From Xylocopa sonorina (Eukaryota > Arthropoda > Insecta > Hymenoptera > Apidae): a DNA stretch of 64,000 nucleotides. Shown in pieces: positions 41,996 through 54,900 of this stretch. Under the pieces are notes generated by a model. That model had not been told where the DNA came from. It saw nothing but the letters and a program-made list of their open reading frames with translations, and made no database searches. The first letter of the stretch is position 1. Each line of letters starts with the position of its first letter. A program made the position numbers and the translations under genes. The stretch covers positions 682,001-746,000 of the forward strand of contig NW_027490167.1 in the NCBI RefSeq assembly GCF_050948175.1, written 5' to 3'.

Positions 41996-43327
41996 TTATT
42001 GCGGCGTTTCTCCTACTTCCTCGTCGGAATTGTTCGCTGCGAGAGTTCGTATTTGCGGTAGGGCCTCGCGACCTGTCTCGCGGCGGGTACGGAGGCCACC
42101 GTCGTTTCCCGAGTCCCTGTTCAAATTGTTATTATATCTTCTCTTACGGCATTCGTCTATGCTGTGCCCCGGGTTTTTACAATATTTGCAAAATTTTTGC
42201 GCGTCCCTGTCTAAAATTTGTCGCGGCTGTTCGTAGGACGGGCGTTGAGCGGGAAGCGGTGCGTCCCTGGGACGCAGGTATGGGTCTCGATATTCCCGTG
42301 ATCGGTATTGAGGTACGGTTCTGAGCCGACATTCGGTCGCGTAATGTCCCGTGTTGTTGCATTTACTGCAGATAATGTCTACGAGTTTTTCGCAAGATTC
42401 CGCGCGTGGTCGCGTTTTGCCTAGACGTTGTAAGTCGCGTTCGTGAATTTGAAAGAGTTCGCGTGCTCTTGTGAAAATTTGCTGCAGGGTGTTGTATGGA
42501 TCTATCGGCATCTGAATTCTTATTTCGGGAATAAGTCCGTCCCTGAAGCACTGTGACGCGAGTTTGTTTACGCTTTCTAAGGACTCTTGGGGATCGCGAC
42601 GCGCGAGTCTGTCGCAGTCAATTATGGCTGTCTTCAGGTCCTTTACCCGTCCAATATAATCTAAAATGTGCTCGTTGGCACGCATGTATATATTGGTGAG
42701 TTCGCCCCTGTAGTGATCGGCGGATTTCACGGGTCCGAACGAACATCGAAGAATATCAGTTAATTCCAGAATCGTCTGGCACGGCTCGTCCTCTAACGCG
42801 GCATAAGCGCGGCCCTTCAATTTGCCCTTCAGAAGGCGCGTAAACGTGCGCTCGCACCCGTTCGGAATTAGTTCGTAAGCCCGTTTGCAAGCCCGCGTAA
42901 ATTGGAGTACCGGAATATTTTGTCCGTCGAACGTCGGTACGGCTTCAAGCGCTTGCTTGAGCGAAAGCTCGTCATGTTGCGGGTTGGTTACGGCGGATAT
43001 TTGACTCGAACCTTGTGCGGAAATCGGGTCTATACGCGGAATTTCCAACGGCACTGTATCGTCGCGTGCTAGATCTGGAGTTCGGCGGATAGCTTCAATT
43101 TCGCGACGGAGCATTTCAACTTGTTGAAGCAAGGTCACCGTAGTTGGATCGGTCGATTCTACGTTTTTCGCCGATGTGCCTGCTTGCGCGGTATCTTGAG
43201 TAAGCTCGCCGAGAGCGTCTTGAAAATCTAATGCCCTATTTGTGCGTTTATCGCGATCAGTTTCGTGCATCGCGGCGGCCCGTTGCGCTTGCTGGCGCGT
43301 TTTGGTCGGTGGAGTTCTCGTTGCCAT
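41996..43327 (-). CDS. gag: gag polyprotein (A2)
   Basis: 443 aa, intact, with ATG at 43327 in the AAGCCATGG context and both CCHC knuckles. The protein is the same as A1 Gag in the regions compared. Confidence 0.95.
   Translation of the reverse strand: MATRTPPTKTRQQAQRAAAMHETDRDKRTNRALDFQDALGELTQDTAQAGTSAKNVESTDPTTVTLLQQVEMLRREIEAIRRTPDLARDDTVPLEIPRIDPISAQGSSQISAVTNPQHDELSLKQALEAVPTFDGQNIPVLQFTRACKRAYELIPNGCERTFTRLLKGKLKGRAYAALEDEPCQTILELTDILRCSFGPVKSADHYRGELTNIYMRANEHILDYIGRVKDLKTAIIDCDRLARRDPQESLESVNKLASQCFRDGLIPEIRIQMPIDPYNTLQQIFTRARELFQIHERDLQRLGKTRPRAESCEKLVDIICSKCNNTGHYATECRLRTVPQYRSREYRDPYLRPRDAPLPAQRPSYEQPRQILDRDAQKFCKYCKNPGHSIDECRKRRYNNNLNRDSGNDGGLRTRRETGREALPQIRTLAANNSDEEVGETPQ
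42062..42110 (-). promoter_or_regulatory. -1 frameshift signal (A2)
   Basis: Minus-strand GGGAAAC at 42104-42110, with the stem in 42062-42097 unchanged from A1. Confidence 0.78.
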
Positions 43328-43378
43328 GGCTTGTTTCGCGGTCTCGGACGGCGGAATTTCCGTGGAGAACGCGTGGCT

Positions 43379-43396
43379 ATCCCACCGCTGTCACCA
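43379..43396 (-). promoter_or_regulatory. primer binding site (A2)
   Basis: Minus-strand TGGTGACAGCGGTGGGAT, 13 nt from the 5' LTR. Confidence 0.8.
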
Positions 43397-43409
43397 AAAA
43401 TATCTTTCG

Positions 43410-44891
43410 TGTCACGTCCCGAGGTGCGTTTGCGCTCGATCCGATGGCACGATTCGTTGCCTTTCCCGAAAAACCTACGCGAATTGCGCTGGGGCCGGGT
43501 TCGTTGGCGGTCGGAACTCGATCTAACCAAAATTACGCCTAACACTTACCTTTCGACGTCTTCTTAATACTGTTTCGCCTCTCGTTCCAGGTATCTGTGG
43601 CGCCGTGGATCCGTGACCGGAATAGCAGCGGCGTACGGCTGGATCGGCGGAGCGTCGACGGGAATGAGTCTCCAGGCAGGCGAGCTACGGCTGGAGGAAA
43701 CTGGCGCTGGAACCGGGCGATCCTGGATTCGAATTGGACGTACGGCTGCGAAGACCTCCTTCGCAGGAACGGAAACAGCGTTGCAGACGTATGGATGTCC
43801 GGAAGTACAACTCGCGTATTCGCGAATGAGACGGCGTAGATATTCTTTCCTACCCGCGCGTCGTGTACGCCTTTTCGGAGGCTCGGGATTCATCAAAGGC
43901 GCTTGCACTAGGACGGAATACGGCTCGGCCAAGCGATGGTGCGCTCTGGCTTACCGAGGTCGATCCTTGTTCAAGATACCTTGGATACGATAGGAATGCA
44001 GCGAGAGCAGTCGAGCGTTGGTGCGCTCAAAGACTGTCCAGCGTACAGAGCTGTCGCAGATGAATCGTGTGAATTGAATAAGAATCGCGAGCGTACACGT
44101 GGAATAGAATTTAAGGAACTTGTATTCGAATAAAGAGACTTGGATTTGGTAAAACAAGAGTATATTCTATAATATAACTATCCTACTACACTTTACTAAG
44201 TCTAAGTTATCAACTAACGATATAATATGAAATGGAAATAGTAATAAGTTATAATAAGGACTCCGCTAAGGGAGATGCGATAGAGTCGGCTGCATGAGAG
44301 CTGATAGCTCGTGGCAGGGGAGCGTATTGCTCGGAGGTTGAGATTAGAACCGTCTCGGAGATCGGACTCCAAGGAACTCTTCTCTCGGTCGCGCGTCCGC
44401 GACCTCCTCGGGTTGCGTGGCGCGCGAGTCGCTGGGCCCCGTGAGTGGGGCGTACGATCGGAGTGGGGCGGCCACTCGGAGTGGGGTGCGGCTCGCGTTC
44501 AGCGTGAGCCGCGAGCGTCGAGTGCGCGCGGGCGCGCATCGCAGCTTATATTCTATACGACTTAGAAATTATGATTGTACAAATATCTGCTTATATTTAG
44601 GTGTGTGTTGGGTTGTGTATGTACATGATTCGTGTAGAGTGCTTAATCTAGAATCGCGTGTATGAAAAGTAAGCGTACGGTTGTGTGATCGCAGGTGATC
44701 GGGATTCGTACGCGGGGAGGTATTCCTCATCCTCGTAGCGTTGTCTCCTCGTCTCGGGGCGTCGAATCGTCGTGCGGCCCGTGTACGGGGGATGCTGATA
44801 CAGGTGCTGGCGGGAGAGCGGTGTCCCGGTTGCGGATGCTGCGGATGCTGGTTGGCGCCAGAGGGTGGCAGGCGGTGCGCCTGACGTCACA
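43410..44891 (-). repeat. 5' LTR of A2
   Basis: 1482 bp; carries the same private variants as the 3' LTR of A2. Its terminal TGTGACGTCAGG abuts the ATGT target duplication at 44892. Confidence 0.95.
43564..43893 (-). CDS. LTR-encoded small ORF (A2 5' LTR)
   Basis: 109 codons, protein unchanged from A1. The splice donor GT lies at 43549 on the minus strand. Confidence 0.5.
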   Translation of the reverse strand: MNPEPPKRRTRRAGRKEYLRRLIREYASCTSGHPYVCNAVSVPAKEVFAAVRPIRIQDRPVPAPVSSSRSSPAWRLIPVDAPPIQPYAAAIPVTDPRRHRYLEREAKQY

Positions 44892-47800
44892 ATGTATTCC
44901 TCGTCCACACTTCAAATGAATGTGAATGCGATACTTCCTCGCTAGGAAATAGCGTTTGGAGATATCTACGTATCGTAGCAATAGCCTTCTAATGCTACTT
45001 AAAACGCGATATCGCACCTCATTTCTATGTTTCATGGTAAGATATGATATGATTTGCGAAGTGTCATGTATTCCTCGTCTACACTTCAAATGAATATAAA
45101 TGCGACCCTTCCTTGTTAGGAAATAGCGTCTGCAGATGTCTAGGTATCGTAGCAATAGAGTTCTAATGCTCCTTATAACGCGATATCGCATCTCATTTCT
45201 ACGTTTCATGGTAAGATGTAATATGATTTGCGAAGTGTTATGTGTTCCTCGTCTACACTTCACATGAATGTTAATGCGACACTTCCTTGCAAGGAAATAG
45301 CGTTTGCAGATGTCTACGTATCGTAGCAATAGATATCTAATGCTTCTTAAAACGCGATCTCGCATCTCATTTCTATGTTTCATGGTAAGATACAATATGA
45401 TTTGCGAAGTGTTATGTATTCCTCGTCTACACTTCAAATGAATGTGAATGCGACACTTCCTCGCTAGGAAATAGCGTTTGCAGATATCTACGTATCGTAG
45501 CAATAGAGTTCTTATGATTCTTAAAACGCGATATCGCATCTCATTTCTATGTTTCATGGTAAGATATAATATGATTTTCGAAGTGTTATGTACTCCTCGT
45601 CTACACTTCAAATGAATGTAAATGCGACACTTCCTTGAAAGGAAATAGCGTCTGCAGATGTCCAACTATCGTAGCAGTAGAGTTCTAATGCTTTTTAAAA
45701 CTCGATATCGCATCTCATTTCCATGCTTCATGGTAAGATATAATATGATTTACGAAGTGTGTGTATTCCACGTCTACACTTCAGAGGAATGTAAATGCGA
45801 CACTTCCTTGCACAGAAATAGCGTTTGCAGATGTCTACGTATCGTAGCAATAGATTTCAAATGCTTCTTAAAACGCGATATCGCATCTCATTTCTGTTTC
45901 ATGGTAAGATATAATATGATTTGCGAAGTGTTATGTATTCCTCGTCTACACTTCATATGAATGTAAATGTGACACTTCCTTGCAAGGAAATAGCGTTTGC
46001 ATGTGTCTACCTGTCGTAGCAATAGTGTTCTAATGCTTCTTAAAACGCGATATCGCATCCCATTTCTATGTTTCATGGTAAGATATAATATGATTTGCGA
46101 AGTGTCATGTATTCCTCGTCTACACTTCAAATGAATGTAAATGCGACACTTCCTTGCAAGGAAATAGCGTTTGCAGATGTCTACGTATCGTAGCAACAGT
46201 GTTGTAATGCTTCTTAAAACGCGATATCGCATCTCATTTCCATGTTTCATGGTAAGATATAATATGATTTGCGAAGTGTTATGTATTCCTCGTCTACACT
46301 TCATATGAATGTTAATGCGACCCTTCCTTGCAAGGAAAGAGCGTTTGCAGATGTCTAAGTATCGTAGCAATAGAGTTCTTATGATTATTAAAACGCGATA
46401 TCGCATCTCATTTCTATGCTTCATGGTAAGATATAATATGATTTGCGAAGTGTGTGTATTCCACGTCTACACTTCAAAGGAATGTAAATGCGACACTTCC
46501 TTGCAAAGAAATAGCGTTTGCAGATGTCTACGTATCGTAGCAATAGATTTCAAATGCTTCTTAAAACGCGATATCGCATCTCATTTCTATGTTTCATGGT
46601 AAGATATAATATGATTTGCGAAGTGTTATGTATTCCTCGTCTACACTTCATATGAATGTAAATGTGACACTTCCTTGCAAGGAAATAGCGTTTGCATATG
46701 TCTACCTGTCGTAGCAATAGAGTTCTAGTGCTTCTTAAAACGCGATATGGCATCTCATTTCTATGTTTCATGGTAAGATATAATATGATTTGCGAAGTGT
46801 TATGTATTCCTCGTCTACACTTCAAATGAATGTAAATGCGATACTTCCTTGCTAGGAAATAGCGTCTGCAGATGTCTAGGTATCGTAGCGATAGAGTTCT
46901 AATGCTTCTTAAAACGCGATATCGCACCTCATTTCTATGTTTCATGGTAAGATATAATATGATTTGCGAAGTGTTATGTATTCCTCGTCTACACTTCAAA
47001 TGAATGTAAATGCGACACTTCCTTGCAAGGAAATAGCGTTTGCATATGTCTACCTGTCGTAGCAATAGAGTTCTAGTGCTTCTTAAAACGCGATACGGCA
47101 TCTCATTTCCATGTTTCATGGTAAGATATAATATGATTTGCGAAGTGTTATGTATTCCTCGTCTACACTTCAAATGAATGTAATTGCGACACTTCCTTGC
47201 AAAGAAATAGCGTTTGCAGATGTCTAGGTATCGTAGCGATAGAGTTCTAATGCTTCTTAAAACGCGATATCGCACCTCATTTCTATGTCTCATGGTAAGA
47301 AATAATATGATTTGCGAAGTGTTATGTATTCCTCGTCTACACTTCAAATGAATGTAAATGCGACATTTCCTTGCTAGGAAATAACGTTTGCAGATGTCTA
47401 CCTATCGTAGCAATAGGGTTCTAATGCTTCGAAAACGCGATATCGCACCTCATTTCTATGTTTCATGGTAAGATATAATATGATTTGCGAAGTGTTATGT
47501 ATTCCCCGTCTACACTTCATATGAATGTAAATGCGACACTTCCTTGCAAGGAAATAGCGTTTGCAGACGTCTACGTATCGTAGCAATAGATTTATAATGC
47601 TTCTTAAAACGCGATATCGCATCTCATTTCTATGTTTCATGTTAAGATATAACATGATTTGCGAAGTGTCATGTATTCCTTGTCTACATTTCAAATGAAT
47701 GTAAATGCGGCACTTCCTTGCTAGGAAATAGCGTCTGCAGATGTCTAGGTATCGTAGCAATAGAGTTCAAATGCTTCTTAAAACGAGATATCGCACCTCA

Positions 47801-49046
47801 TTTCTATGTTTCATGATAAGATATAATATTCATTGCGAAGTGTTATGCATTCCTCATCTACGATTCAAGTGAATGTAAATGCGACATTTCCTTGCTAGGA
47901 AATAACGTTTGCAGATGTCTACCTATCGTAGCGACAGAGTTCTAATGCTCATTAAAGCGCGATATCGCACCTCATTTCTATGTTTCATGGTAAGATATAA
48001 TATGATTTGCGAAGTGTTATGTATTCCTCGTCTACACTTCATATGAATGTAAATGCGACACTTCCTTGCTAGGAAATAGCGTCTGCAGATGTCTAGATAT
48101 CGTAGCGATAGAGTTCTAATGCTTCTCAAAACACAATATCGCATCTCATTTCTATGTTTCATGGTAAGATATAATATGATTTGCGAAGTGTTATGTATTC
48201 CTCGTCAGCACTTCAAATGAATGTAAATGCGACACTTCCTTGCAAGCAAATAGCGTTTGCAGATGTCTACGTATCGTAGCAACAGAGTTCTTATGATTCT
48301 TATAACGCGATAACTCATCTCATGTCTATGTTTCATGGTAAGATATAATATGATTTGCGAAGTGTCATGTATTCCTCGTCTACATTTCAAGTGAATGTAA
48401 ATGCGACACTTCCTTGCAAGGAAATAGCGTTTGCAGATGTCTACCTATGGTAGCCATAGAAATCTAATGCTTCTTAAAACGCGATATCGCATCTCATTTA
48501 CATGTTTCATGGTAAGATATAATATGATTTGCGAAGTGTCATGTATTCCTCGTTTACACTTCAAATGAATTTAAATGCGACACTTCCATGCTAGGAAATA
48601 GCGTCTGCAGATGTCCAGGTATCGTAGCAATAGTGTTCTAATGCTTCTTAAAACGCGATATCGCATCACATTTCTATGTTTCATGGTAAGATATAATATG
48701 ATTTGCGAAGTGTCATGTATTCCTCGTCTACATTTCAAATGAATGTAAATGCGGCACTTCCTTGTTAGGAAATAGCGTCTGCAGATGTCTAGGTATCGTA
48801 GCAATAGAGTTCAAATGCTTCTTAAAACGAGATATTGCATCTCATATCTATGTTTCATGATAAGATATAATATTCATTGCGAAGTGTTATGCATTCCTCA
48901 TCTACGATTCAAATGAATGTAAATGCGACACTTCCTTGCAAGGAAATAGCGTTTGCAGATGTCTACGTAACGTAGTAATTGAGTTCTTATGATTCTTAAA
49001 ACGCGATATAGCATCTCATTTCTATGTTTCATGGTAAGATATAATG
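44892..49046. repeat. 174-bp satellite array, block 4 (about 24 monomers)
   Basis: Begins with ATGT and continues the monomer cut by A2. Around 44.9-46.1 kb it matches 20.34-21.6 kb (for example the TTTGGAGATATC variant and the CATTTCTGTTTC deletion), and 46.1-47.1 kb matches 32.4-33.4 kb. The right part (47.3-49.0 kb) carries more scattered substitutions than other blocks. No gene was seen. Confidence 0.97.
49043..49046 (+). repeat. target site duplication AATG (left of A3)
   Basis: AATG at 49043-49046 is repeated at 57926-57929. The restored site is AGATATAATGTGATTTGCG, a one-base variant of the monomer. Confidence 0.9.
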
Positions 49047-50528
49047 TGTGACGTCAGGCGCACCGCCTGCCACCCTCTGGCGCCAACCAGCATCCGCAGC
49101 ATCCGCAACCGGGACACCGCTCTCCCGCCAGCACCTGTATCAGCATCCCCCGTACACGGGCCGCACGACGATTCGACGCCCCGAGACGAGGAGACAACGC
49201 TACGAGGATGAGGAATACCTCCCCGCGTACGAATCCCGATCACCTGCGATCACACAACCGTACGCTTACTTTTCATACACGCGATTCTAGATTAAGCACT
49301 CTACACGAATCATGTACATACACAACCCAACACACACCTAAATATAAGCAGATATTTGTACAATCATAATTTCTAAGTCGTATAGAATATAAGCTGCGAT
49401 GCGTGCCCGCGCGCACTCGACGCTCGCGGCTCACGCTGAACGCGAGCCGCACCCCACTCCGAGTGGCCGCCCCACTCCGATCGTACGCCCCACTCACGGG
49501 GCCCAGCGACTCGCGCGCCACGCAACCCGAGGAGGTCGCGGACGCGCGACCGAGAGAGGAGTTCCTTCGAGTCCGATCTCCGAGACGGTTCTAATCTCAA
49601 CCTCCGAGCAATACGCTCCCCTGCCACGAGCTATCAGCTCTCATGCAGCCGACTCTATCGCATCTCCCTTAGCGGAGTCCTTATTATAACTTATTACTAT
49701 TTCCATTTCATATTATATCGTTAGTTGATAACTTAGACTTAGTAAAGTGTAGTAGGATAGTTATATTATAGAATATACTCTTGTTTTACCAAATCCAAGT
49801 CTCTTTATTCGAATACAAGTTCCTTAAATTCTATTCCACGTGTACGCTCGCGATTCTTATTCAATTCACACGATTCATCTGCGACAGCTCTGTACGCTGG
49901 ACAGTCTTTGAGCGCACCAACGCTCGACTGCTCTCGCTGCATTCCTATCGTATCCAAGGTATCTTGAACAAGGATCGACCTCGGTAAGCCAGAGCGCACC
50001 ATCGCTTGGCCGAGCCGTATTCCGTCCTAGTGCAAGCGCCTTTGATGAATCCCGAGCCTCCGAAAAGGCGTACACGACGCGCGGGTAGGAAAGAATATCT
50101 ACGCCGTCTCATTCGCGAATACGCGAGTTGTACTTCCGGACATCCATACGTCTGCAACGCTGTTTCCGTCCCTGCGAAGGAGGTCTTCGCAGCCGTACGT
50201 CCAATTCGAATCCAGGATCGCCCGGTTCCAGCGCCAGTTTCCTCCAGCCGTAGCTCGCCTGCCTGGAGACTCATTCCCGTCGACGCTCCGCCGATCCAGC
50301 CGTACGCCGCTGCTATTCCGGTCACGGATCCACGGCGCCACAGATACCTGGAACGAGAGGCGAAACAGTATTAAGAAGACGTCGAAAGGTAAGTGTTAGG
50401 CGTAATTTTGGTTAGATCGAGTTCCGACCGCCAACGAACCCGGCCCCAGCGCAATTCGCGTAGGTTTTTCGGGAAAGGCTACGAATCGTGCCATCGGATC
50501 GAGCGCAAACGCACCTCGGGACGTGACA
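49047..50528 (+). repeat. 5' LTR of A3
   Basis: 1482 bp, from TGTGACGTCAGG to CGGGACGTGACA. Confidence 0.95.
50045..50374 (+). CDS. LTR-encoded small ORF (A3 5' LTR)
   Basis: 109 codons, same protein as in A1; splice donor GT at 50389. Confidence 0.5.
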   Translation: MNPEPPKRRTRRAGRKEYLRRLIREYASCTSGHPYVCNAVSVPAKEVFAAVRPIRIQDRPVPAPVSSSRSSPAWRLIPVDAPPIQPYAAAIPVTDPRRHRYLEREAKQY

Positions 50529-50541
50529 CGAAAGATATTTT

Positions 50542-50559
50542 TGGTGACAGCGGTGGGAT
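50542..50559 (+). promoter_or_regulatory. primer binding site (A3)
   Basis: TGGTGACAGCGGTGGGAT, 13 nt after the LTR. Confidence 0.8.
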
Positions 50560-50610
50560 AGCCACGCGTTCTCCACGGAAATTCCGCCGTCCGAGACCGC
50601 GAAACAAGCC

Positions 50611-51942
50611 ATGGCAACGAGAACTCCACCGACCAAAACGCGCCAGCAAGCGCAACGGGCCGCCGCGATGCACGAAACTGATCGCGATAAACGCACAAAT
50701 AGGGCATTAGATTTTCAAGACGCTCTCGGCGAGCTTACTCAAGATACCGCGCAAGCAGGCACATCGGCGAAAAACGTAGAATCGACCGATCCAACTACGG
50801 TGACCTTGCTTCAACAAGTTGAAATGCTCCGTCGCGAAATTGAAGCTATCCGCCGAACTCCAGATCTAGCACGCGACGATACAGTGCCGTTGGAAATTCC
50901 GCGTATAGACCCGATTTCCGCACAAGGTTCGAGTCAAATATCCGCCGTAACCAACCCGCAACATGACGAGCTTTCGCTCAAGCAAGCGCTTGAAGCCGTA
51001 CCGACGTTCGACGGACAAAATATTCCGGTACTCCAATTTACGCGGGCTTGCAAACGGGCTTACGAACTAATTCCGAACGGGTGCGAGCGCACGTTTACGC
51101 GCCTTCTGAAGGGCAAATTGAAGGGCCGCGCTTATGCCGCGTTAGAGGACGAGCCGTGCCAGACGATTCTGGAATTAACTGATATTCTTCGATGTTCGTT
51201 CGGACCCGTGAAATCCGCCGATCACTACAGGGGCGAACTCACCAATATATACATGCGTGCCAACGAGCACATTTTAGATTATATTGGACGGGTAAAGGAC
51301 CTGAAGACAGCCATAATTGACTGCGACAGACTCGCGCGTCGCGATCCCCAAGAGTCCTTAGAAAGCGTAAACAAACTCGCGTCACAGTGCTTCAGGGACG
51401 GACTTATTCCCGAAATAAGAATTCAGATGCCGATAGATCCATACAACACCCTGCAGCAAATTTTCACAAGAGCACGCGAACTCTTTCAAATTCACGAACG
51501 CGACTTACAACGTCTAGGCAAAACGCGACCACGCGCGGAATCTTGCGAAAAACTCGTAGACATTATCTGCAGTAAATGCAACAACACGGGACATTACGCG
51601 ACCGAATGTCGGCTCAGAACCGTACCTCAATACCGATCACGGGAATATCGAGACCCATACCTGCGTCCCAGGGACGCACCGCTTCCCGCTCAACGCCCGT
51701 CCTACGAACAGCCGCGACAAATTTTAGACAGGGACGCGCAAAAATTTTGCAAATATTGTAAAAACCCGGGGCACAGCATAGACGAATGCCGTAAGAGAAG
51801 ATATAATAACAATTTGAACAGGGACTCGGGAAACGACGGTGGCCTCCGTACCCGCCGCGAGACAGGTCGCGAGGCCCTACCGCAAATACGAACTCTCGCA
51901 GCGAACAATTCCGACGAGGAAGTAGGAGAAACGCCGCAATAA
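50611..51942 (+). CDS. gag: gag polyprotein (A3)
   Basis: 443 aa, intact, two CCHC knuckles; Cys at residue 312 as in A1 and A2. Confidence 0.95.
   Translation: MATRTPPTKTRQQAQRAAAMHETDRDKRTNRALDFQDALGELTQDTAQAGTSAKNVESTDPTTVTLLQQVEMLRREIEAIRRTPDLARDDTVPLEIPRIDPISAQGSSQISAVTNPQHDELSLKQALEAVPTFDGQNIPVLQFTRACKRAYELIPNGCERTFTRLLKGKLKGRAYAALEDEPCQTILELTDILRCSFGPVKSADHYRGELTNIYMRANEHILDYIGRVKDLKTAIIDCDRLARRDPQESLESVNKLASQCFRDGLIPEIRIQMPIDPYNTLQQIFTRARELFQIHERDLQRLGKTRPRAESCEKLVDIICSKCNNTGHYATECRLRTVPQYRSREYRDPYLRPRDAPLPAQRPSYEQPRQILDRDAQKFCKYCKNPGHSIDECRKRRYNNNLNRDSGNDGGLRTRRETGREALPQIRTLAANNSDEEVGETPQ
51828..51876 (+). promoter_or_regulatory. -1 frameshift signal (A3)
   Basis: GGGAAAC at 51828-51834 and the stem at 51841-51876, identical to A1. 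Confidence 0.78.
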
Positions 51943-51971
51943 ATATCACCGGGAAAGCAAGCACGCCTACC

Positions 51972-54900
51972 GTGATAATTAAATCCGATCATTTAATCTG
52001 TCCAACCCGATTTATGATAGACACCGGGGCAGAGATAAACATTATCAAACGATCGGCATTAAAATCCTCCGCGCGAATCGACTCTTCGGAAATAGTGATT
52101 ATAACGGGTGTAACCGACGGCAAAACAGCCACCTTAGGGACGGTGAACCTGGTAATCTTCGACCGCGTCGTCCCCTTCAATGTAGTCGAGGACAATTTTC
52201 CCTTAAAGCCTAACGGAATCCTCGGCTCGGGCTTTTGTAAGGACGCGGAAATTTCCTTCCTTAAGAAATTTATCAAATGGAACGGGCAGAAAATCCCTTT
52301 CGTAGAGGATGTCGAGCCAACCGAAGAACCGTCGTCGCGCCCGGAGACCGCTCCTCACTTACCAGCGAAAAATAAACAAACGTCGCGCACTAAATCTATT
52401 TCTCCTCCGACGCCGCCGCAATCATCGCCCCCTCCGAAACGCGATGCACCGGCGAAATCTAAACCCAGAACGGATAAGAAGGCCGTTTCTTCGAAGCAAA
52501 GAGATCAGATCTCGATTCCTCCGCGATCAAATGTCGGAATAAAGGTTCGCGTGATAAACTCCGATATCCCAGAAGGAATAATTCCGAGAATTAATTTAGC
52601 ACCGGGAATATTTTTCGGGAACGCCCTAGTCAGAGTGGTCCATGGCAAGGCGATTACAAGAATAATAAATTCATCAGATCGCACGATCAAAATCGCATTG
52701 CCAGACGTAAAACTCGAACCGGCTCAAATTATGACTCCCCTCCACGAGGAGGGCAGTCCCTCTCTGTTTCCAATTTTTTCCAATTCGAAAAAATACGCTG
52801 TATCCGCCGCACCGATCGGCTCTTCCCACAAAAGGGAAATTTCTACTTCTATTTCAAATCAGACATCGTATTCGACACGCGAGCTTCCTCCTTCTCGGTG
52901 CAAAGTAATAAACAAGCACCGAATTTCCTACGCGCAAGCGGTAAAAACCAATGTAAAGCGAGATGCAAAATCGAAATCTCCGCTATCACCGCAAACCGCC
53001 GACTCTCCGCAATCTCGCGTGGACCGTATACTCAGTCTCCTTCGTCTCGATCACCTCAATAAGGAGGAAAAAGAACATGTCATCCGCCTCGTCGAAAGCT
53101 CGCAGCATCTCTTCCATATCCAAGGCGACAAATTAGGACACACTTCGGCCACCACGCATAAAATACCAACCGTTGACGACCGACCCGTCAACGTGAAGCA
53201 ATATCGCTTTCCCCCGGCACATAAGGAGGAAATTCGCCGTCAAGTCGAACACTTTTTACAAAACGATGTCATCTCTCCGTCCAAATCGCCTTATAATTCA
53301 CCACTGTGGGTAGTGCCCAAGAAGCCTGATTCCTTGGGCAATAAACAGTGGCGCGTCGTTATCGACTACCGAGCTCTGAACGAGAAGTCTGTCGCCGACG
53401 CGTACCCCCTCCCTTGCATCACGGAGATTCTCGATCAGCTCGGTAGCGCGAAATACTTCAGTACTTTCGATCTCGCGAGCGGGTTCCATCAGATCCCTAT
53501 GGAACCCGCCGACGCTCCGAAAACCGCTTTTTCTACGCCTCACGGGCACTATGAGTTCAAAAGAATGCCCTTCGGGTTGAAAAACGCGCCCGCGACGTTC
53601 CAGAGGCTGATGGACAACGTCCTCTCCGGCCTCCAGGGGAACGAGGTATTCGTCTACCTCGATGATATCGTGATCTACGCCAGCTCTCTGCAGGAGCACC
53701 GAGTAAAATTTGAAAAATTAACAAAAAGGCTCAAGGAAGCCAACCTAGTTTTGCAACCTGATAAGTGCGAATTCCTGCGAAGAGAGGTTAGCTATTTAGG
53801 CCACATTATCAGCGAGCACGGGGTAAAACCGGACCCCGCGAAAATAAGCGCGGTGAAAAATTTTCCACGTCCACAGAACGCCAAACAAATTAAACAATTC
53901 CTCGGTCTTGCGGGATATTACAGGCGTTTCATTGCTAATTTCTCGCGTATCGCTAAACCTCTGACCAATCTGTTAAAAAAGGACGCGCCTTTCGTGTGGC
54001 GCAACGATCAAGAAAACTCATTTGTACAACTTCGCGATTGCCTGTGCGAGGCTCCTATACTCCAATATCCGAACTTTAAGCAGCCGTTCGTTATAACCAC
54101 CGATGCATCTGCCGAAGCGATCGGCGCTATTCTCAGTCAAGGCCCGATAGGTCGCGATCTGCCGATCGCGTACACGTCGCGATTACTCAATACTGCGGAG
54201 CGAAATTATTCTACGATCGAGAAGGAGTGTCTGGCGATCGTCTACGCCGTCCACTATTTCCGGCCATACATCTACGGTAACCAGTTCAAACTCGTTACCG
54301 ACCATCGGCCGTTAGTGTGGATGAACTCGGTCAAAGATCCATCCAGTAGACTCGTTCGTTGGAGGCTTAAGCTTGCTGAATTTGATTATGAGATGGTATA
54401 CAAAAGCGGCAAAACCAACCTCAATGCGGACGCACTATCGCGGAATCCCGCCCGAGTTTTCCCGCTTTCCCACGCACTTGATTCGGAGGATGACATCTTC
54501 GATGTCTCCCCGGAAGTTCGAAGGAAATACACCACTCCAGCTCCTCCTCCTACACCGGTAACGTCGGGAACCGACGTACCGACGCCCGACGCTCCCTCAC
54601 TTACCGACACCTCGTCAACTCCGCACACAACCGATAATCCCGAAATCTATGTCCCTGCACCGAATGAATACATCAGGCGAGAGCCTTTGTTTAAATACAG
54701 TCGCGACTCACTGTCAACCAGACGAGACAATATTGTCATTTTCGTCACGCAGTCAGGACACCCTTACGACGCGGGTGCCCAAGAACTCGAAAAAACCGGA
54801 CAATTCCTTCCCAACGAAAACATCGTCCTTTCCAGATCCAAAGTTGTGAAAATAGAAAACGAGTACCAAATCCAGCTTCCGATCGTGGAACATCCAAGCC

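Larger units (their letters stand above)
36013..44891 (-). mobile_element. complete Ty3/Gypsy retrotransposon A2 (8879 bp, minus strand)
   Basis: Same organisation and exact length as A1 in the opposite orientation, with its own target duplication. Private variants are shared by its two LTRs (CTTGGAGTCC where the others have CTTCGAGTCC; GGCAACGAATCG where the others have GGCTACG), as expected when both LTRs were copied from one template at insertion. Both long ORFs are intact. Confidence 0.97.

Noticed and set aside
44727..45665. A 312-codon minus-strand ORF
   Set aside because: It is a chimera that runs from satellite across the A2 junction into the LTR; the frame joins by chance.
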